In this document: one piece after another, positions 1 to 9,152 of the stretch
How the letters are laid out: each line of letters opens with the position of its first letter
Position numbering within the stretch: position 1 is the first letter of the stretch
Source: Arenicella xantha
Lineage (GTDB): Bacteria; Pseudomonadota; Gammaproteobacteria; Arenicellales; Arenicellaceae
Length of the DNA: 64,000 nucleotides
Direction: 5' to 3'
NCBI RefSeq assembly: GCF_003315245.1
Contig: NZ_QNRT01000003.1
Span: 310,947 to 374,946, forward strand
Program-made: the position numbers and the translations under genes
Notes under the pieces: model-generated
What the model was told of the DNA's origin: nothing
Seen by the model: only the letters and a program-made list of their open reading frames with translations
Database searches by the model: none

Positions 1-143
1 CGGAGTCGCAAGGTAAAGCTGTATTTGAGCAGCCGGAAATTACGATTACTATCGACCTCAATGCTGGGGATGTGGATGACCATGTCTGGACCACCGATTT
101 GTCACATGATTATGTGTCTATTAATGCGGACTATCGTAGCTAG
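1..143 (+). CDS. argJ: ArgJ, C-terminal 46 residues (cut by window start)
   Basis: Bifunctional glutamate N-acetyltransferase / ornithine acetyltransferase of arginine biosynthesis, cytoplasmic. Only the last 46 codons are present, in the frame ending at the TAG at 141-143. The tail reads ...[19 protein letters not shown], which matches the strongly conserved C-terminus of ArgJ ([16 protein letters not shown]). The mutT-like gene begins 8 nt downstream, and argJ-mutT adjacency is common in gammaproteobacteria. The call is recognised by eye from the conserved tail; the catalytic Thr and the rest of the protein lie outside the window. Confidence 0.9.
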   Translation, partial: ESQGKAVFEQPEITITIDLNAGDVDDHVWTTDLSHDYVSINADYRS

Positions 144-151
144 TCAGTGCT

Positions 152-541
152 ATGAATCGTATTGTCGTTGCTGTTGGAATCGTTTATGACGAGCTAGGCC
201 GATTGCTCGTAGGTCAACGAGTGGTGCGCGACCGGTACTTCAATAAATGGGAGTTTCCTGGTGGCAAGCTCGAGGACGGTGAGTCGGTGGAGCAAGCTCT
301 TGTCAGGGAGTTTCAAGAAGAGGTCGGAATCCAAATAACGGCCAGCGAGCCGCTGATTGAAGTTAACCATGAATACCCCGACCGCAGCGTTAGATTGTTA
401 GTTCGGACCGTTTTATCATATCAAGGGCAAGTTCGCTCGTTGGAAGGGCAGGCGCTTGCATGGGTTACCTTGGATGAGCTTGATGAGCTCGATTTTTTAC
501 AAGGCAATCAAGCGATTATTGATGCCTTACGCGGCGTCTGA
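152..541 (+). CDS. mutT: MutT-type 8-oxo-dGTP diphosphatase (Nudix)
   Basis: Sanitises the nucleotide pool by hydrolysing 8-oxo-dGTP to the monophosphate, preventing A:T to C:G transversions. The 129-aa length is typical for MutT. A complete Nudix box GX5EX7REUXEEXGU is visible: G38, E44, R52-E53, E56-E57 and G59-I60. The glycine-rich FPGGKLEDGES stretch and the N-terminal VAVGIV strand also fit. It begins 8 nt after argJ, so the two are probably co-transcribed. It ends 6 nt before the convergent coaE. Other Nudix substrates are possible, but position and length favour MutT. Confidence 0.9.
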   Translation: MNRIVVAVGIVYDELGRLLVGQRVVRDRYFNKWEFPGGKLEDGESVEQALVREFQEEVGIQITASEPLIEVNHEYPDRSVRLLVRTVLSYQGQVRSLEGQALAWVTLDELDELDFLQGNQAIIDALRGV

Positions 542-547
542 GCTAAT

Positions 548-1180
548 CTAAAGGCGCTTGGTGTCGTTCTGTTGGCTCAGCGTTAGATACTGATGGTGAA
601 GCCGCTCTGTGGCTTGTCTTGCTGCAGCAAGGGTTGAGTTATTCTCGATCACATCATCGGCAAAGGCGAGTCGCTCAGTGTCAGACAGTTGGCTCGCCAT
701 AATTCGTTCAATTTCTTCGTGAGATAAGCCGCTGCGCGACTGTACTCGCCGAATCTTCGTTTCGTGGTCAGCGGTGACTACTAACACTCTGTTCATAATC
801 TTGCCAAATTCAGATGTGCTGGTGAGTAACGGCACCACAACGACACAATACGAGAATTCGACCAACTGTATTTCTTGTAGCGTCGCGATGCGAATCGCCG
901 GATGTGTGATCGCGTCTAGTTTGGCTTTGGTTTGGTCAGACTTGAAAGCTCGTTGACGTAGTTCGTTGCGGTTTAGTGAGCCATCTTCGAGCAGGATTTC
1001 ATTACCAAAAAACTCCACTAGCGCGGAAAGGGCGGGCTGCCCGGGCTGAACTACTTGTCGAGCAATTACATCCGTGTCGATAATTGGTACGCCTAGGCTG
1101 CCTAAGTGGTCTGAAACCACCGTTTTGCCGCTTCCTATGCCACCAGTGAGTCCAACGGTGTAGATCGCCTGCTTGCTCAA
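548..1180 (-). CDS. coaE: Dephospho-CoA kinase
   Basis: Last step of coenzyme A synthesis: ATP-dependent phosphorylation of the 3'-OH of dephospho-CoA. The 210-aa protein has the expected length. The P-loop GGIGSGKT lies at residues 13-20 and is followed by the CoaE-typical IDTDVIARQVV substrate motif and a THPAIR segment. Its start codon overlaps the pilD stop by 4 nt (ATGA), so translation is coupled. coaE at the end of pilB-pilC-pilD is the classic gammaproteobacterial arrangement. Confidence 0.95.
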   Translation of the reverse strand: MSKQAIYTVGLTGGIGSGKTVVSDHLGSLGVPIIDTDVIARQVVQPGQPALSALVEFFGNEILLEDGSLNRNELRQRAFKSDQTKAKLDAITHPAIRIATLQEIQLVEFSYCVVVVPLLTSTSEFGKIMNRVLVVTADHETKIRRVQSRSGLSHEEIERIMASQLSDTERLAFADDVIENNSTLAAARQATERLHHQYLTLSQQNDTKRL

Positions 1181-2046
1181 GATAGGCCGCTTATGCGTAG
1201 ATATAGATTATTTAATTGGTCGCCCCAAAGTAACGCGATCCATCCTGCTATGGCGATGTATGGGCCAAAAGGGATAGCGAGCTCGCCGTTCTCCTTTTTG
1301 GCAATCATGATCATGACACCGAAAATGCTTCCGAGTAAGGCGGAGATAAGAATGATCTGCGGCAAATATTGCCAGCCGAGCCAAGCACCGAGCATGGCCA
1401 TCAACTTAAAGTCTCCAAAGCCCATACCTTCTTTGCCGGTTAGGCGCAGGAATACTTGGAACACGATCCAGAAACATAAGTATCCGGCGATAGCGCCGAT
1501 TACAGCATCACTTGTTTGGCTGAAAACTGGCCATAGACTTAGTCCTAGGCCAAGCCATAAACTGGGTAGCACAATGTCATCGGGCAGTAGTTTGTGGTCG
1601 AAGTCGATAAATGATAGTGCGACCAATATCCAGGTCAATAGAACACCGAATGCGGCTTGAACGGACCATCCGAAATGGTATACCACTGCGGCGCTAAGCA
1701 GCCCCGTGAGCAACTCAACTAAGGGGTACCGAAGGCTGATGCTGACGCCGCACTGAGCGCACTTGCCGCGTAGCAGTAGGTAGCTGATTAGCGGGATATT
1801 CTGCCAAGGTTTAATCGGGGTCTTGCAATGCCCGCAATGTGATGCGGGCTTTGACAGTGTGGCTGGTTCAATTGCATCGTCGGGCGGTAGTTCAAGCCAT
1901 TCTCTCGACTGCACAGTCCACTGGTATTTCATCATATTCGGCAAGCGATAGATGACAACGTTTAGAAAGCTACCAACCAATAGCCCAAACAATAGGCCGA
2001 TAGAGGCGAGCGCACTGTGTGGAAGTGCTGATAGCTGTTCTAGCAT
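1177..2046 (-). CDS. pilD: Type IV prepilin peptidase / N-methyltransferase
   Basis: Inner-membrane aspartic protease that cleaves prepilin leader peptides after Gly and methylates the new N-terminus. The 289-aa, multi-spanning protein has the cytoplasmic zinc-binding cysteine pairs C71/C74 and C96/C99 of the full-length bifunctional form. The catalytic aspartates are D148 (FIDFD) and D212 in GMGFGDFK. It lies 16 nt downstream of pilC and overlaps coaE by 4 nt. Besides pilins it may process type II secretion pseudopilins. Confidence 0.95.
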   Translation of the reverse strand: MLEQLSALPHSALASIGLLFGLLVGSFLNVVIYRLPNMMKYQWTVQSREWLELPPDDAIEPATLSKPASHCGHCKTPIKPWQNIPLISYLLLRGKCAQCGVSISLRYPLVELLTGLLSAAVVYHFGWSVQAAFGVLLTWILVALSFIDFDHKLLPDDIVLPSLWLGLGLSLWPVFSQTSDAVIGAIAGYLCFWIVFQVFLRLTGKEGMGFGDFKLMAMLGAWLGWQYLPQIILISALLGSIFGVMIMIAKKENGELAIPFGPYIAIAGWIALLWGDQLNNLYLRISGLS

Positions 2047-2061
2047 GACGAACCTTGATGG

Positions 2062-3282
2062 TTAGAATACAGACGCCATCTTGAATATTGGCATATACAT
2101 TGCCAATACCATGGTGCCGATAATTCCGCCTAAGACTGCGATCATCAACGGCTCAATAATGCTGCTTAGCGCCTCGACCGCATCGTCAACCTCTCGTTCA
2201 AAAAAGTCCGCTACTTTGTCGAGCATAACTTCTAGCTCACCGGACTCCTCACCACTGGCAACCATTTGTAACATCATATTCGGAAACATTTTAGTTTGAG
2301 CCATCGAATTTTCTAGTCCGCGGCCAGTGCTGATATCAGCTTTTACATCACTTACAGCTTTTTGATAGACTCGGTTGCCTGTTGCTGCACCAACAGTATC
2401 CATGCCATCTACTAATGGAACACCTGCGCCAAATACAATGGATAGAGTTCTTGCAAACCGTGCTAACGAGGACTTTTTTAAGATTGGGCCAAACATTGGC
2501 AGTCGGATCAGTAATCTATCTATGGCAAACTTCATTTTTTCAGATCGCTTATAAGCTGCAAAAAATGAGACGAAGCCTCCGGCTACTACAAGTACGAATA
2601 TCCACCAGTAGCTTTGCATCCATTTGGACATATCTACGATTACTCGGGTCAACGTAGGTAAATCTGCACCTACTCCTTGGAATAAAACCTCGAACTGTGG
2701 AATAACGAATAGCAACAGTAAGATTGTGACTAGACATGCAATAAAGAGCACAATGGTTGGATACATCATTGCCGATTTGACTTTGCTTTTGATGGCTTCT
2801 AATTTTTCATTGTATGTGGCTACTCGCTCTAGCATTGTGTCTAACTTACCTGACTCTTCCCCGGCTTCAGTTAAGCTAGTGAAAAGCCGATTGAAGTACT
2901 TAGGATGCTTTTTTAGGGAGTTGCTGAGAGAGGTGCCTGACTCAACTTCGCGGGCTAGTTCAAGCATTAATTTTTCCATTGCTTGGCTGTCATGGCCCTT
3001 GCCGATTCCCCTCAATGTTTGAGCGATGGGTATGCCCGCGCCGATCATTGTCGCCATTTGCCGTGACGCAAATGAAATATCGACTGTTTTGATCGGTCGG
3101 CTGCCACTGAATAACGGCTTAGGCTTGCGCCTTATTTTGGTGACGCGAACTCCACGTTGCCGAAGAGTGGCACGTGCCTGAGATAGAGATGGTGCCTCAA
3201 TGCTTCCACCGGTAGACGCACGTTTTTGGTTAACGCCTTCCCATTCGAATTCAAATACTTTTTTTTGGGTTGTTTTTGCCAT
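2062..3282 (-). CDS. pilC: Type IV pilus inner-membrane platform protein
   Basis: Integral membrane platform that couples the PilB motor to pilin polymerisation. The protein shows two T2SSF domains in tandem, each with the GIPIAQTL/GVPLVDGM and SGEESG-type motifs (TEAGEESGKLD in the first, VASGEESGELE in the second), and a hydrophobic C-terminus. I chose the ATG at 3282 (MAKTTQ, 406 aa), as in known PilC proteins, over an in-frame GTG at 3300; neither has a strong Shine-Dalgarno. It is separated from pilB by an unusually long spacer of about 190 bp that carries a perfect palindrome. Confidence 0.93.
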   Translation of the reverse strand: MAKTTQKKVFEFEWEGVNQKRASTGGSIEAPSLSQARATLRQRGVRVTKIRRKPKPLFSGSRPIKTVDISFASRQMATMIGAGIPIAQTLRGIGKGHDSQAMEKLMLELAREVESGTSLSNSLKKHPKYFNRLFTSLTEAGEESGKLDTMLERVATYNEKLEAIKSKVKSAMMYPTIVLFIACLVTILLLLFVIPQFEVLFQGVGADLPTLTRVIVDMSKWMQSYWWIFVLVVAGGFVSFFAAYKRSEKMKFAIDRLLIRLPMFGPILKKSSLARFARTLSIVFGAGVPLVDGMDTVGAATGNRVYQKAVSDVKADISTGRGLENSMAQTKMFPNMMLQMVASGEESGELEVMLDKVADFFEREVDDAVEALSSIIEPLMIAVLGGIIGTMVLAMYMPIFKMASVF

Positions 3283-3331
3283 AAGAGTTTGTTCTTGCAC
3301 GCTGAAGCTTTAGTTTGGCTGTTTTGCCTGG

Positions 3332-3347
3332 AACATCTATAGATGTT
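3332..3347. promoter_or_regulatory. Perfect 16-bp palindrome between pilB and pilC
   Basis: AACATCTATAGATGTT is a perfect dyad without spacer, located about 50 bp upstream of the pilC ATG in the pilB-pilC spacer. Sequence between it and the pilB stop is AT-rich. It could be a repressor or activator operator for a separate pilCD-coaE promoter. No T-run follows in either direction, so a terminator is unlikely. The function is inferred only. Confidence 0.4.
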
Positions 3348-3475
3348 GTGCCTTTGCTATTTCGAGTTGTGAGAATAGCGCGGCCTTGATGTTTGGATTA
3401 CCTATAACTTAACACTAGGCCTACGAATATTATACTAAACTACTGATGTAAAAAGAAAAATATAGTATGAGTATA

Positions 3476-5176
3476 TTATACGTTAGTGACTCGTTCAATT
3501 TCTTCAAGTGAGGTCACACCTTCTTTTACTTTGATTAAACCCGATCTTCGGAGGTCGATGGTGCCTTCTTTCTGGGCGGCAACCTCGATATCTTTTTCTG
3601 TACATCCTTCCATGATCAAGGTCTTAATATGATCAGATATTGGCATTACCTGAAATACCCCGGCGCGGCCCTTGTATCCTTCTGTGCATGATGGACACCC
3701 TTTCAGGTTAGGAGTGAAGGGGGTAAATGTACCGATTTCAGTTTCGGTAAAGCCTGCATCGAGTAGTGCTTTTGGTGGAAGCTCAGTCTCAACGCGGCAA
3801 TGTTGACACAATTTTCTAACCAAACGTTGCGCAACAATGAGTTGCACAGCTGACGCGACATTAAATGCGGGAACGCCCATATTGAGTAACCGAGTTAAGG
3901 TTGCTGGGGCATCGTTGGTATGTAATGTACTTAGAACCATGTGACCAGTTTGCGCTGCTTTAATTGCGATCTCAGCGGTTTCTAAGTCTCGAATCTCGCC
4001 CAGCATTAGAATGTCTGGATCCTGCCGCAAAAACGCACGCAGAGCATCAGCAAAACCCATATTGGCTTTTTCGTTAATGTTAACCTGCGTGATGCCCGGT
4101 AATTGAATTTCCACTGGGTCCTCAACTGTTGAAATGTTCTTGGTTGGGTCATTCAGCATATTGAGAGCAGAATAGAGCGTCACGGTTTTACCGCTACCCG
4201 TTGGGCCAGTAATTAGTACCATGCCATAGGGGCGCTGAACAATGGCCTGATAGAGATCTAATTGCTGTGTAGTAAACCCGAGCGTGGTCAAATCTAAATT
4301 TGCCGCGCTGGAGTCAAGAATACGCATAACCACTTTTTCGCCGTATACCGTAGGAAGCGTGTTGACACGAAAATCGTAGGCTTTGGTGCGTGAAATTTTT
4401 AACTTGACGCGACCATCTTGAGGTATGCGCCTTTCGGCAATGTCTAGTTTAGCGATGATTTTGATTCGCGCGACGATTCGTGGCGCAATCGAAATGGGTT
4501 GCGTGGTGATTTTATGAAGAATGCCGTCGATCCGAAATCGAATTCTTAGTTCTCGTTCAAACGGCTCTATATGAATATCCGAGGTGCCGCGATTGATGGC
4601 ATCAAGCAAAATTTTATTAACGTATTTAACAACCGGTGCTTCGTTTGGATCAAAATCTAAATCATCTTTAGGTTTGTCGTCACTGTCCTCACCTAAGTCT
4701 AGTTCGAGGTCACCTTCACCTAAGAAATCGTCCAAGGTGTCTTGCTGCTCTTCCTGAATTCTACTGATCGCCTTGGAGAGCGATGTCAGCTCAGTTTGGA
4801 TTGGTAGAATTTGCAACCCGGTGTAGAACTTAATCTCGTCGATTGCCGATTTATTTGTTGGGTCAAACATCGCAACAAATAGATTTTTGCCACGGCGGAA
4901 TAAGGGCAGCGCCATATGCCGTTCCACAAGTTTCATGTCGACATGATCCATCGGGATTTGCGTTACATCAAACGCATCCATATCAAACAATGGGCTACCG
5001 AAACGGTCAGAAAATTGTTTGCTTAGGTCATAGCTTGAGAGAATTCCTCGGTCATTTATTTGAGCGACAATATCTCTAGGTTCCTTATGCTCGACGATGA
5101 TTTCTTCAATATCGTTGCGGCTAACCAACTCTAGATTGATTAGTGTTTGAGCGAGGGCTGGCAGTGGTTTGTTCAT
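3476..5176 (-). CDS. pilB: Type IV pilus extension ATPase
   Basis: Cytoplasmic hexameric ATPase powering pilus extension. From the ATG at 5176 the protein is 566 aa. It has an N-terminal T2SSE_N domain, a variable acidic linker (about 145-180), and the ATPase core with Walker A GPTGSGKT at 324-331. It also has the Walker B-like DPDILMLGEIRD (386-397), the TGHMVLSTLHTND His box, and a C-terminal zinc site (C457, C460 and CPSC). An in-frame TTG at 5227 would add 17 residues but has poor codon context. First gene of the minus-strand pilBCD-coaE set; divergent from the glycan locus starting at 5401. Confidence 0.94.
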   Translation of the reverse strand: MNKPLPALAQTLINLELVSRNDIEEIIVEHKEPRDIVAQINDRGILSSYDLSKQFSDRFGSPLFDMDAFDVTQIPMDHVDMKLVERHMALPLFRRGKNLFVAMFDPTNKSAIDEIKFYTGLQILPIQTELTSLSKAISRIQEEQQDTLDDFLGEGDLELDLGEDSDDKPKDDLDFDPNEAPVVKYVNKILLDAINRGTSDIHIEPFERELRIRFRIDGILHKITTQPISIAPRIVARIKIIAKLDIAERRIPQDGRVKLKISRTKAYDFRVNTLPTVYGEKVVMRILDSSAANLDLTTLGFTTQQLDLYQAIVQRPYGMVLITGPTGSGKTVTLYSALNMLNDPTKNISTVEDPVEIQLPGITQVNINEKANMGFADALRAFLRQDPDILMLGEIRDLETAEIAIKAAQTGHMVLSTLHTNDAPATLTRLLNMGVPAFNVASAVQLIVAQRLVRKLCQHCRVETELPPKALLDAGFTETEIGTFTPFTPNLKGCPSCTEGYKGRAGVFQVMPISDHIKTLIMEGCTEKDIEVAAQKEGTIDLRRSGLIKVKEGVTSLEEIERVTNV

Positions 5177-5400
5177 GTTGTAAAGCGATTTCTGTGCTGC
5201 TGGCGAGTGGATATAAATATACTCCAATTATCTAGAGTTTGCTCGGAATCTCCGTTGTTGAAGACAAGTGATTGTTTGTGATGGTGTCAAATGTAGGAAG
5301 GTTTCCTGCTTAGTTACGCTAATTTTGATGGGAATTATCTCGATTATGCAGGGTGATACTGCGCTAAAATAGCTCAATACTATTTGGATCACACACATTA

Positions 5401-6174
5401 ATGCAGAGTAATGAACGCCCGGCAACGGCAGACGTATTTGGAATCCCCTATGCGATCACTGACTATACTGACGCGGCCAAGCGTGTTGTAACGCATGCGG
5501 TGGCTCGAACCAGTTTTTCTGTGTTTGCTTTGCCAGTGCATGGTGTGGTGGAGCGTCGTCGCGATGCAGAGTTCGCCGCCGCCATCGACTCTGCAAGTCT
5601 GGTTGTTCCAGATGGCCAGCCTATTCGGTGGGTGATGAATTGGTTGCATGGTGCGGGGTTAACGGATCGTGTGTATGGGCCGACTCTGTTGCATCATGTG
5701 CTGGCATCCCCACGTGAAACAGAGTTTAGGGTTTTTGTTTATGGCGGTAGAACGATCGAGGTACAACAAGCCTTTGTGCGGCACATCGAGCAACAATATC
5801 CGCACGTCGTGGTTTGTGGAGCCTATCGTGAGGAGCGTCCAGATGTGCAGACGTTATCGGCTGCGATAGTACAGGACACCAAGCCGAATTTAGTTGTCGT
5901 GGGGCTTGGTTGCCCCAAGCAAGAGAAATGGATTGCCACCAACCAGAATCAAATTGACGCGGCGTTAATGGGGGTTGGAGCAGCCTTTAGTTTTTTTTCA
6001 GGAGACCAACAGTCGGCACCACAATGGATGCAGGATCGCGGTCTTGAGTGGTTATATCGGCTGATAAAAGAACCGAAGCGATTGTGGCGCCGTTATTTTT
6101 ATACGAATACAGTATTCATTATTCTTGTTTTTAAAGCGTTCGCTAATAGGGCTATACTCAAATTGATCAGATAG
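5401..6174 (+). CDS. WecG/TagA/CpsF-family glycosyltransferase (GT26)
   Basis: Family members transfer ManNAc or ManNAcA (or a related sugar) to an undecaprenyl-PP-linked acceptor at the inner membrane face. The 257-aa protein shows the family hallmarks: a VPDGQPIRW block, LVVVGLGCPKQEKWI, GVGAAFSFFSG, and APQWMQDRGLEWLYRL near the C-terminus. The tail is basic and hydrophobic and probably membrane-associated. It opens the polysaccharide locus and is divergent from pilB. No convincing Shine-Dalgarno precedes the ATG. The exact donor sugar cannot be read from sequence. Confidence 0.85.
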   Translation: MQSNERPATADVFGIPYAITDYTDAAKRVVTHAVARTSFSVFALPVHGVVERRRDAEFAAAIDSASLVVPDGQPIRWVMNWLHGAGLTDRVYGPTLLHHVLASPRETEFRVFVYGGRTIEVQQAFVRHIEQQYPHVVVCGAYREERPDVQTLSAAIVQDTKPNLVVVGLGCPKQEKWIATNQNQIDAALMGVGAAFSFFSGDQQSAPQWMQDRGLEWLYRLIKEPKRLWRRYFYTNTVFIILVFKAFANRAILKLIR

Positions 6175-6266
6175 CTAGGTTGGTTGGCCACAGCTTAGAT
6201 ACGTTGACGCCGACGTACCTATTCGTGTAGGTTGGCACACATATAAGAACCCTAATTATTCAACTC

Positions 6267-7277
6267 ATGTTTGCAAAGAAATCGATACTTATTACCGGCG
6301 GTACGGGGTCCTTTGGAATTGCGTTTACCCGTGAGCTTCTCAGTCGGTATCCGGACGTGCGCCGTGTCGTTATTTTTTCTCGTGACGAATTGAAGCAATA
6401 TGAGATGGCTCAGGAGTTTCCTAACACTGAGTGGCCACAAATAAGGTTCTTTATCGGTGATGTAAGAGATAAAGAACGCCTACAAAGAGCTCTTCAAGGG
6501 ATTGATACCGTGGTTCATGCTGCGGCGCTGAAGCAAGTGCCGGCAGCGGAATATAATCCATTTGAGTGCATTAAAACAAATGTGTTAGGCGCGCAAAATC
6601 TAATCGAGGCTTGTCTAGACACTGAGGTTGAGAATGTGGTCGCTTTGTCGACCGACAAGGCCGCTGCGCCAATCAACTTGTACGGCGCCACTAAGCTGTG
6701 TTCCGATAAATTGTTTGTCTCTGCAAATAATATTAAAGGGCGCAAACAAATCAAGTTCAGTGTTGTTCGGTACGGGAATGTGATGGGCAGTAGGGGCTCG
6801 GTAATACCTTTCTTTCTAAAGCAGCGGAGTCAGGGTACCCTTACAATCACCGACCCTCAAATGACGCGCTTCAATATCTCTTTGACAGAGGGCGTGGACA
6901 TGGTGTTTTGGTCGCTTGAAAATGCCTGTGGTGGAGAAGTGTTTGTACCAAAGATACCGTCATACCGTATCACCGATGTTGCTGAAGCGATTGCTCCAGG
7001 CATGCAAACCGACGTTGTGGGGATTAGACCTGGTGAAAAATTGCACGAGGAAATGATTACCGAAAGTGATAGTTTGAATACCGCAGATCTTGGTCGCTAC
7101 TTTGCTATATTGCCGGCCGGCCAAGGTATGTCTTTGCTGGATTATTGCGCTAAACAGGGTGGTGCCCCTGTAGAGCTTGGTTTTAAATATGACAGTGGCG
7201 GTAATACTGATTTTTTGAGTGTTGCAGAAATAAGGCAGCTGATTATTGATCATGTCGATTCAGACTTTACGGTTTAA
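6267..7277 (+). CDS. pseB: UDP-GlcNAc 4,6-dehydratase (inverting), Pse pathway
   Basis: First step of CMP-pseudaminic acid synthesis: C5-inverting 4,6-dehydration of UDP-GlcNAc to UDP-2-acetamido-2,6-dideoxy-L-arabino-hexos-4-ulose. The 336-aa SDR protein has the NAD(P) motif TGGTGSFG (10-17), the FSRDELKQYEM signature of the FlaA1/PseB group, and the STDKAAAPINLYGATK active-site block, where Lys replaces the usual Tyr. It is followed after 5 nt by pseC, in the standard pathway order. No obvious ribosome-binding site is seen upstream. Confidence 0.95.
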   Translation: MFAKKSILITGGTGSFGIAFTRELLSRYPDVRRVVIFSRDELKQYEMAQEFPNTEWPQIRFFIGDVRDKERLQRALQGIDTVVHAAALKQVPAAEYNPFECIKTNVLGAQNLIEACLDTEVENVVALSTDKAAAPINLYGATKLCSDKLFVSANNIKGRKQIKFSVVRYGNVMGSRGSVIPFFLKQRSQGTLTITDPQMTRFNISLTEGVDMVFWSLENACGGEVFVPKIPSYRITDVAEAIAPGMQTDVVGIRPGEKLHEEMITESDSLNTADLGRYFAILPAGQGMSLLDYCAKQGGAPVELGFKYDSGGNTDFLSVAEIRQLIIDHVDSDFTV

Positions 7278-7282
7278 CAATT

Positions 7283-8449
7283 ATGGTTAGCTACATACCG
7301 TATGGTCGGCAATCGATTAACGATGATGATATACGTGCGGTTACGGATGTTCTTACGTCGGATTTCTTGACCCAAGGTCCTGAAGTGCCGCGTTTTGAGG
7401 ACGCTGTGCGGCATTTAGTCGATGCGCGGCATGGAGTTGCGGTAAATAGTGCAACTTCGGCGTTACACATTGCTTGTCTTGCGTTAGGCGTTGGGCCAGG
7501 CGATAGAGTATGGACCAGCCCAATTACTTTTGTGGCTAGTGCTAATGCAGCTCTGTACTGTGGTGCTGAGATTGACTTTGTCGATATTGATTTAGATACC
7601 ATCAACATATCGGTTGCCGCTTTGGAGTCTAAACTAAAAATTGCTAAGCAAAGTGGTAACCTTCCGAAGGTTGTTATCGCTGTACACATGTGTGGGCAAT
7701 CATGTGACATGGAGCGGATTTTCGAGCTAGGGCGTGAGTATGGTTTTAAGATAATTGAAGACGCGTCGCACGCTATCGGAGGTTATTATCAAAACCGCCC
7801 TATTGGTAACTGTCGTTATAGCGATATCTGCGTTTTTAGTTTTCACCCAGTGAAAATCATCACCACTGGCGAAGGAGGTATGGCACTTACCAATGACGAT
7901 AAATTGGCTCGCAGAATGGAGCTTCTCCGCTCTCATGGTGTCACTCGAGAAGAGTCTGAAATGATTGATCAAAGTGATGGTGACTGGTTTTACCAGCAGA
8001 TCGATTTAGGATTCAATTATAGAATGACTGATCTGCAGGCGGCGTTAGGGAGAAGCCAACTAAATAGATTAAGCTCTTTTGTTAAAGAGCGGCGTAATCA
8101 AGCGCTGCGTTACGAAGGTTTGCTTAAAAATAGTTCGATCCAGCTTCCGTTTGAAAGTGAGCACTGCCATAGTAGCTATCATCTATTTGTGGTTAGACTA
8201 AGTATCGATGCTTGTAAGGGACGATCCAAAGTGTTCGAAGATATGCGCAGTGCTAATATTGGTGTAAACGTGCATTATATTCCAGTATACAAGCAGCCTT
8301 ACTATCGCCGATTAGGGTTTGTAGATAACTATTGTGAAAATGCTGAGTTATATTATTCCCAAGCATTAACTTTGCCTCTTTACCCTAGCTTAAGCATCGC
8401 AGATCAAGAGCGTGTAGTACAAGTATTAGAGGAGGCCGTGTTGAAATGA
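7283..8449 (+). CDS. pseC: UDP-4-amino-4,6-dideoxy-AltNAc transaminase
   Basis: PLP-dependent DegT/DnrJ/EryC1-type aminotransferase adding the 4-amino group to the PseB product, with glutamate as likely donor. The 388-aa length is typical. The PLP Schiff-base lysine is K191 in FSFHPVKIITTGEGG. The substrate-binding FLTQGPEVPRFE and EDASHAIGG segments are also present. The stop overlaps the pseF start by 4 nt (ATGA), indicating translational coupling. Confidence 0.94.
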   Translation: MVSYIPYGRQSINDDDIRAVTDVLTSDFLTQGPEVPRFEDAVRHLVDARHGVAVNSATSALHIACLALGVGPGDRVWTSPITFVASANAALYCGAEIDFVDIDLDTINISVAALESKLKIAKQSGNLPKVVIAVHMCGQSCDMERIFELGREYGFKIIEDASHAIGGYYQNRPIGNCRYSDICVFSFHPVKIITTGEGGMALTNDDKLARRMELLRSHGVTREESEMIDQSDGDWFYQQIDLGFNYRMTDLQAALGRSQLNRLSSFVKERRNQALRYEGLLKNSSIQLPFESEHCHSSYHLFVVRLSIDACKGRSKVFEDMRSANIGVNVHYIPVYKQPYYRRLGFVDNYCENAELYYSQALTLPLYPSLSIADQERVVQVLEEAVLK

Positions 8450-9147
8450 ACGTGGCAGTAATTCCAGCGCGTGGCGGGAGCAAGCGAATCCCCAGAAAAA
8501 ATATTAAGGACTTTCATGGCAAACCTATACTTGCATGGTCAATTAAAGTTGCACTGCAATGTGGTTTGTTTGATCGGGTTTTGGTGTCAACAGATGATGA
8601 GGAGATTGCTAGGATTGCTCAACAGTTTGGTGCTGAAGTACCTTTTTTGCGTCCTGATGATCTAGCTGATGATTTTACGACCACTGTTGAAGTGATCGCG
8701 CATGCCGCGAGATGGCTAGAGAGTGATGATTCTAAAACTGACACCATCTGTTGTATCTATCCGACTGCGCCATTTCTCGATGTGAGTGATTTAACTACCG
8801 CATGGCATCGAATCAGTGCAGGGGGGCACTTGTACGTGGTCTCTGCAACACTGCTTGAAACATCGATTTATCGTTCGTTTGAAACCGGTGTTGACGGGCA
8901 AATTGAGTTGGTGTTTCCAGAGCACCTTAGTACCCGAAGTCAAGACCTCCCATTGTCATGGTGTGATGCTGGTATGTTTTACTGGGGTACTAGTGAAGCT
9001 TGGCTGGCACGCAAGGGTCTCTTGGAGAGCCATTCAGTGGTAACTCAGATTCCTCGTTGGAGGGTTGTAGACATCGACACCGTTGAAGATTGGGAGCGTG
9101 CTGAATTAATGGCTCCTCTAGTGTTTGATCGAATCCATTCTTGTTAA
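8446..9147 (+). CDS. pseF: Pseudaminic acid cytidylyltransferase
   Basis: Activates pseudaminic acid with CTP to CMP-Pse, the last pathway step. The 233-aa protein carries the CMP-nonulosonate synthetase N-terminal motif IPARGGSKRIPRKNI, followed by STDDEEIA and YPTAPFL. Its C-terminus contains DIDTVEDWERAE, typical of PseF. It overlaps pseC by 4 nt. An assignment to the legionaminic or neuraminic homologues is less likely because the surrounding genes are the Pse set. Confidence 0.92.
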   Translation: MNVAVIPARGGSKRIPRKNIKDFHGKPILAWSIKVALQCGLFDRVLVSTDDEEIARIAQQFGAEVPFLRPDDLADDFTTTVEVIAHAARWLESDDSKTDTICCIYPTAPFLDVSDLTTAWHRISAGGHLYVVSATLLETSIYRSFETGVDGQIELVFPEHLSTRSQDLPLSWCDAGMFYWGTSEAWLARKGLLESHSVVTQIPRWRVVDIDTVEDWERAELMAPLVFDRIHSC

Positions 9148-9152
9148 CAAAC

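Noticed and set aside
774-956. Plus-strand frame inside coaE
   Set aside because: Shadow of the well-supported coaE gene on the other strand.
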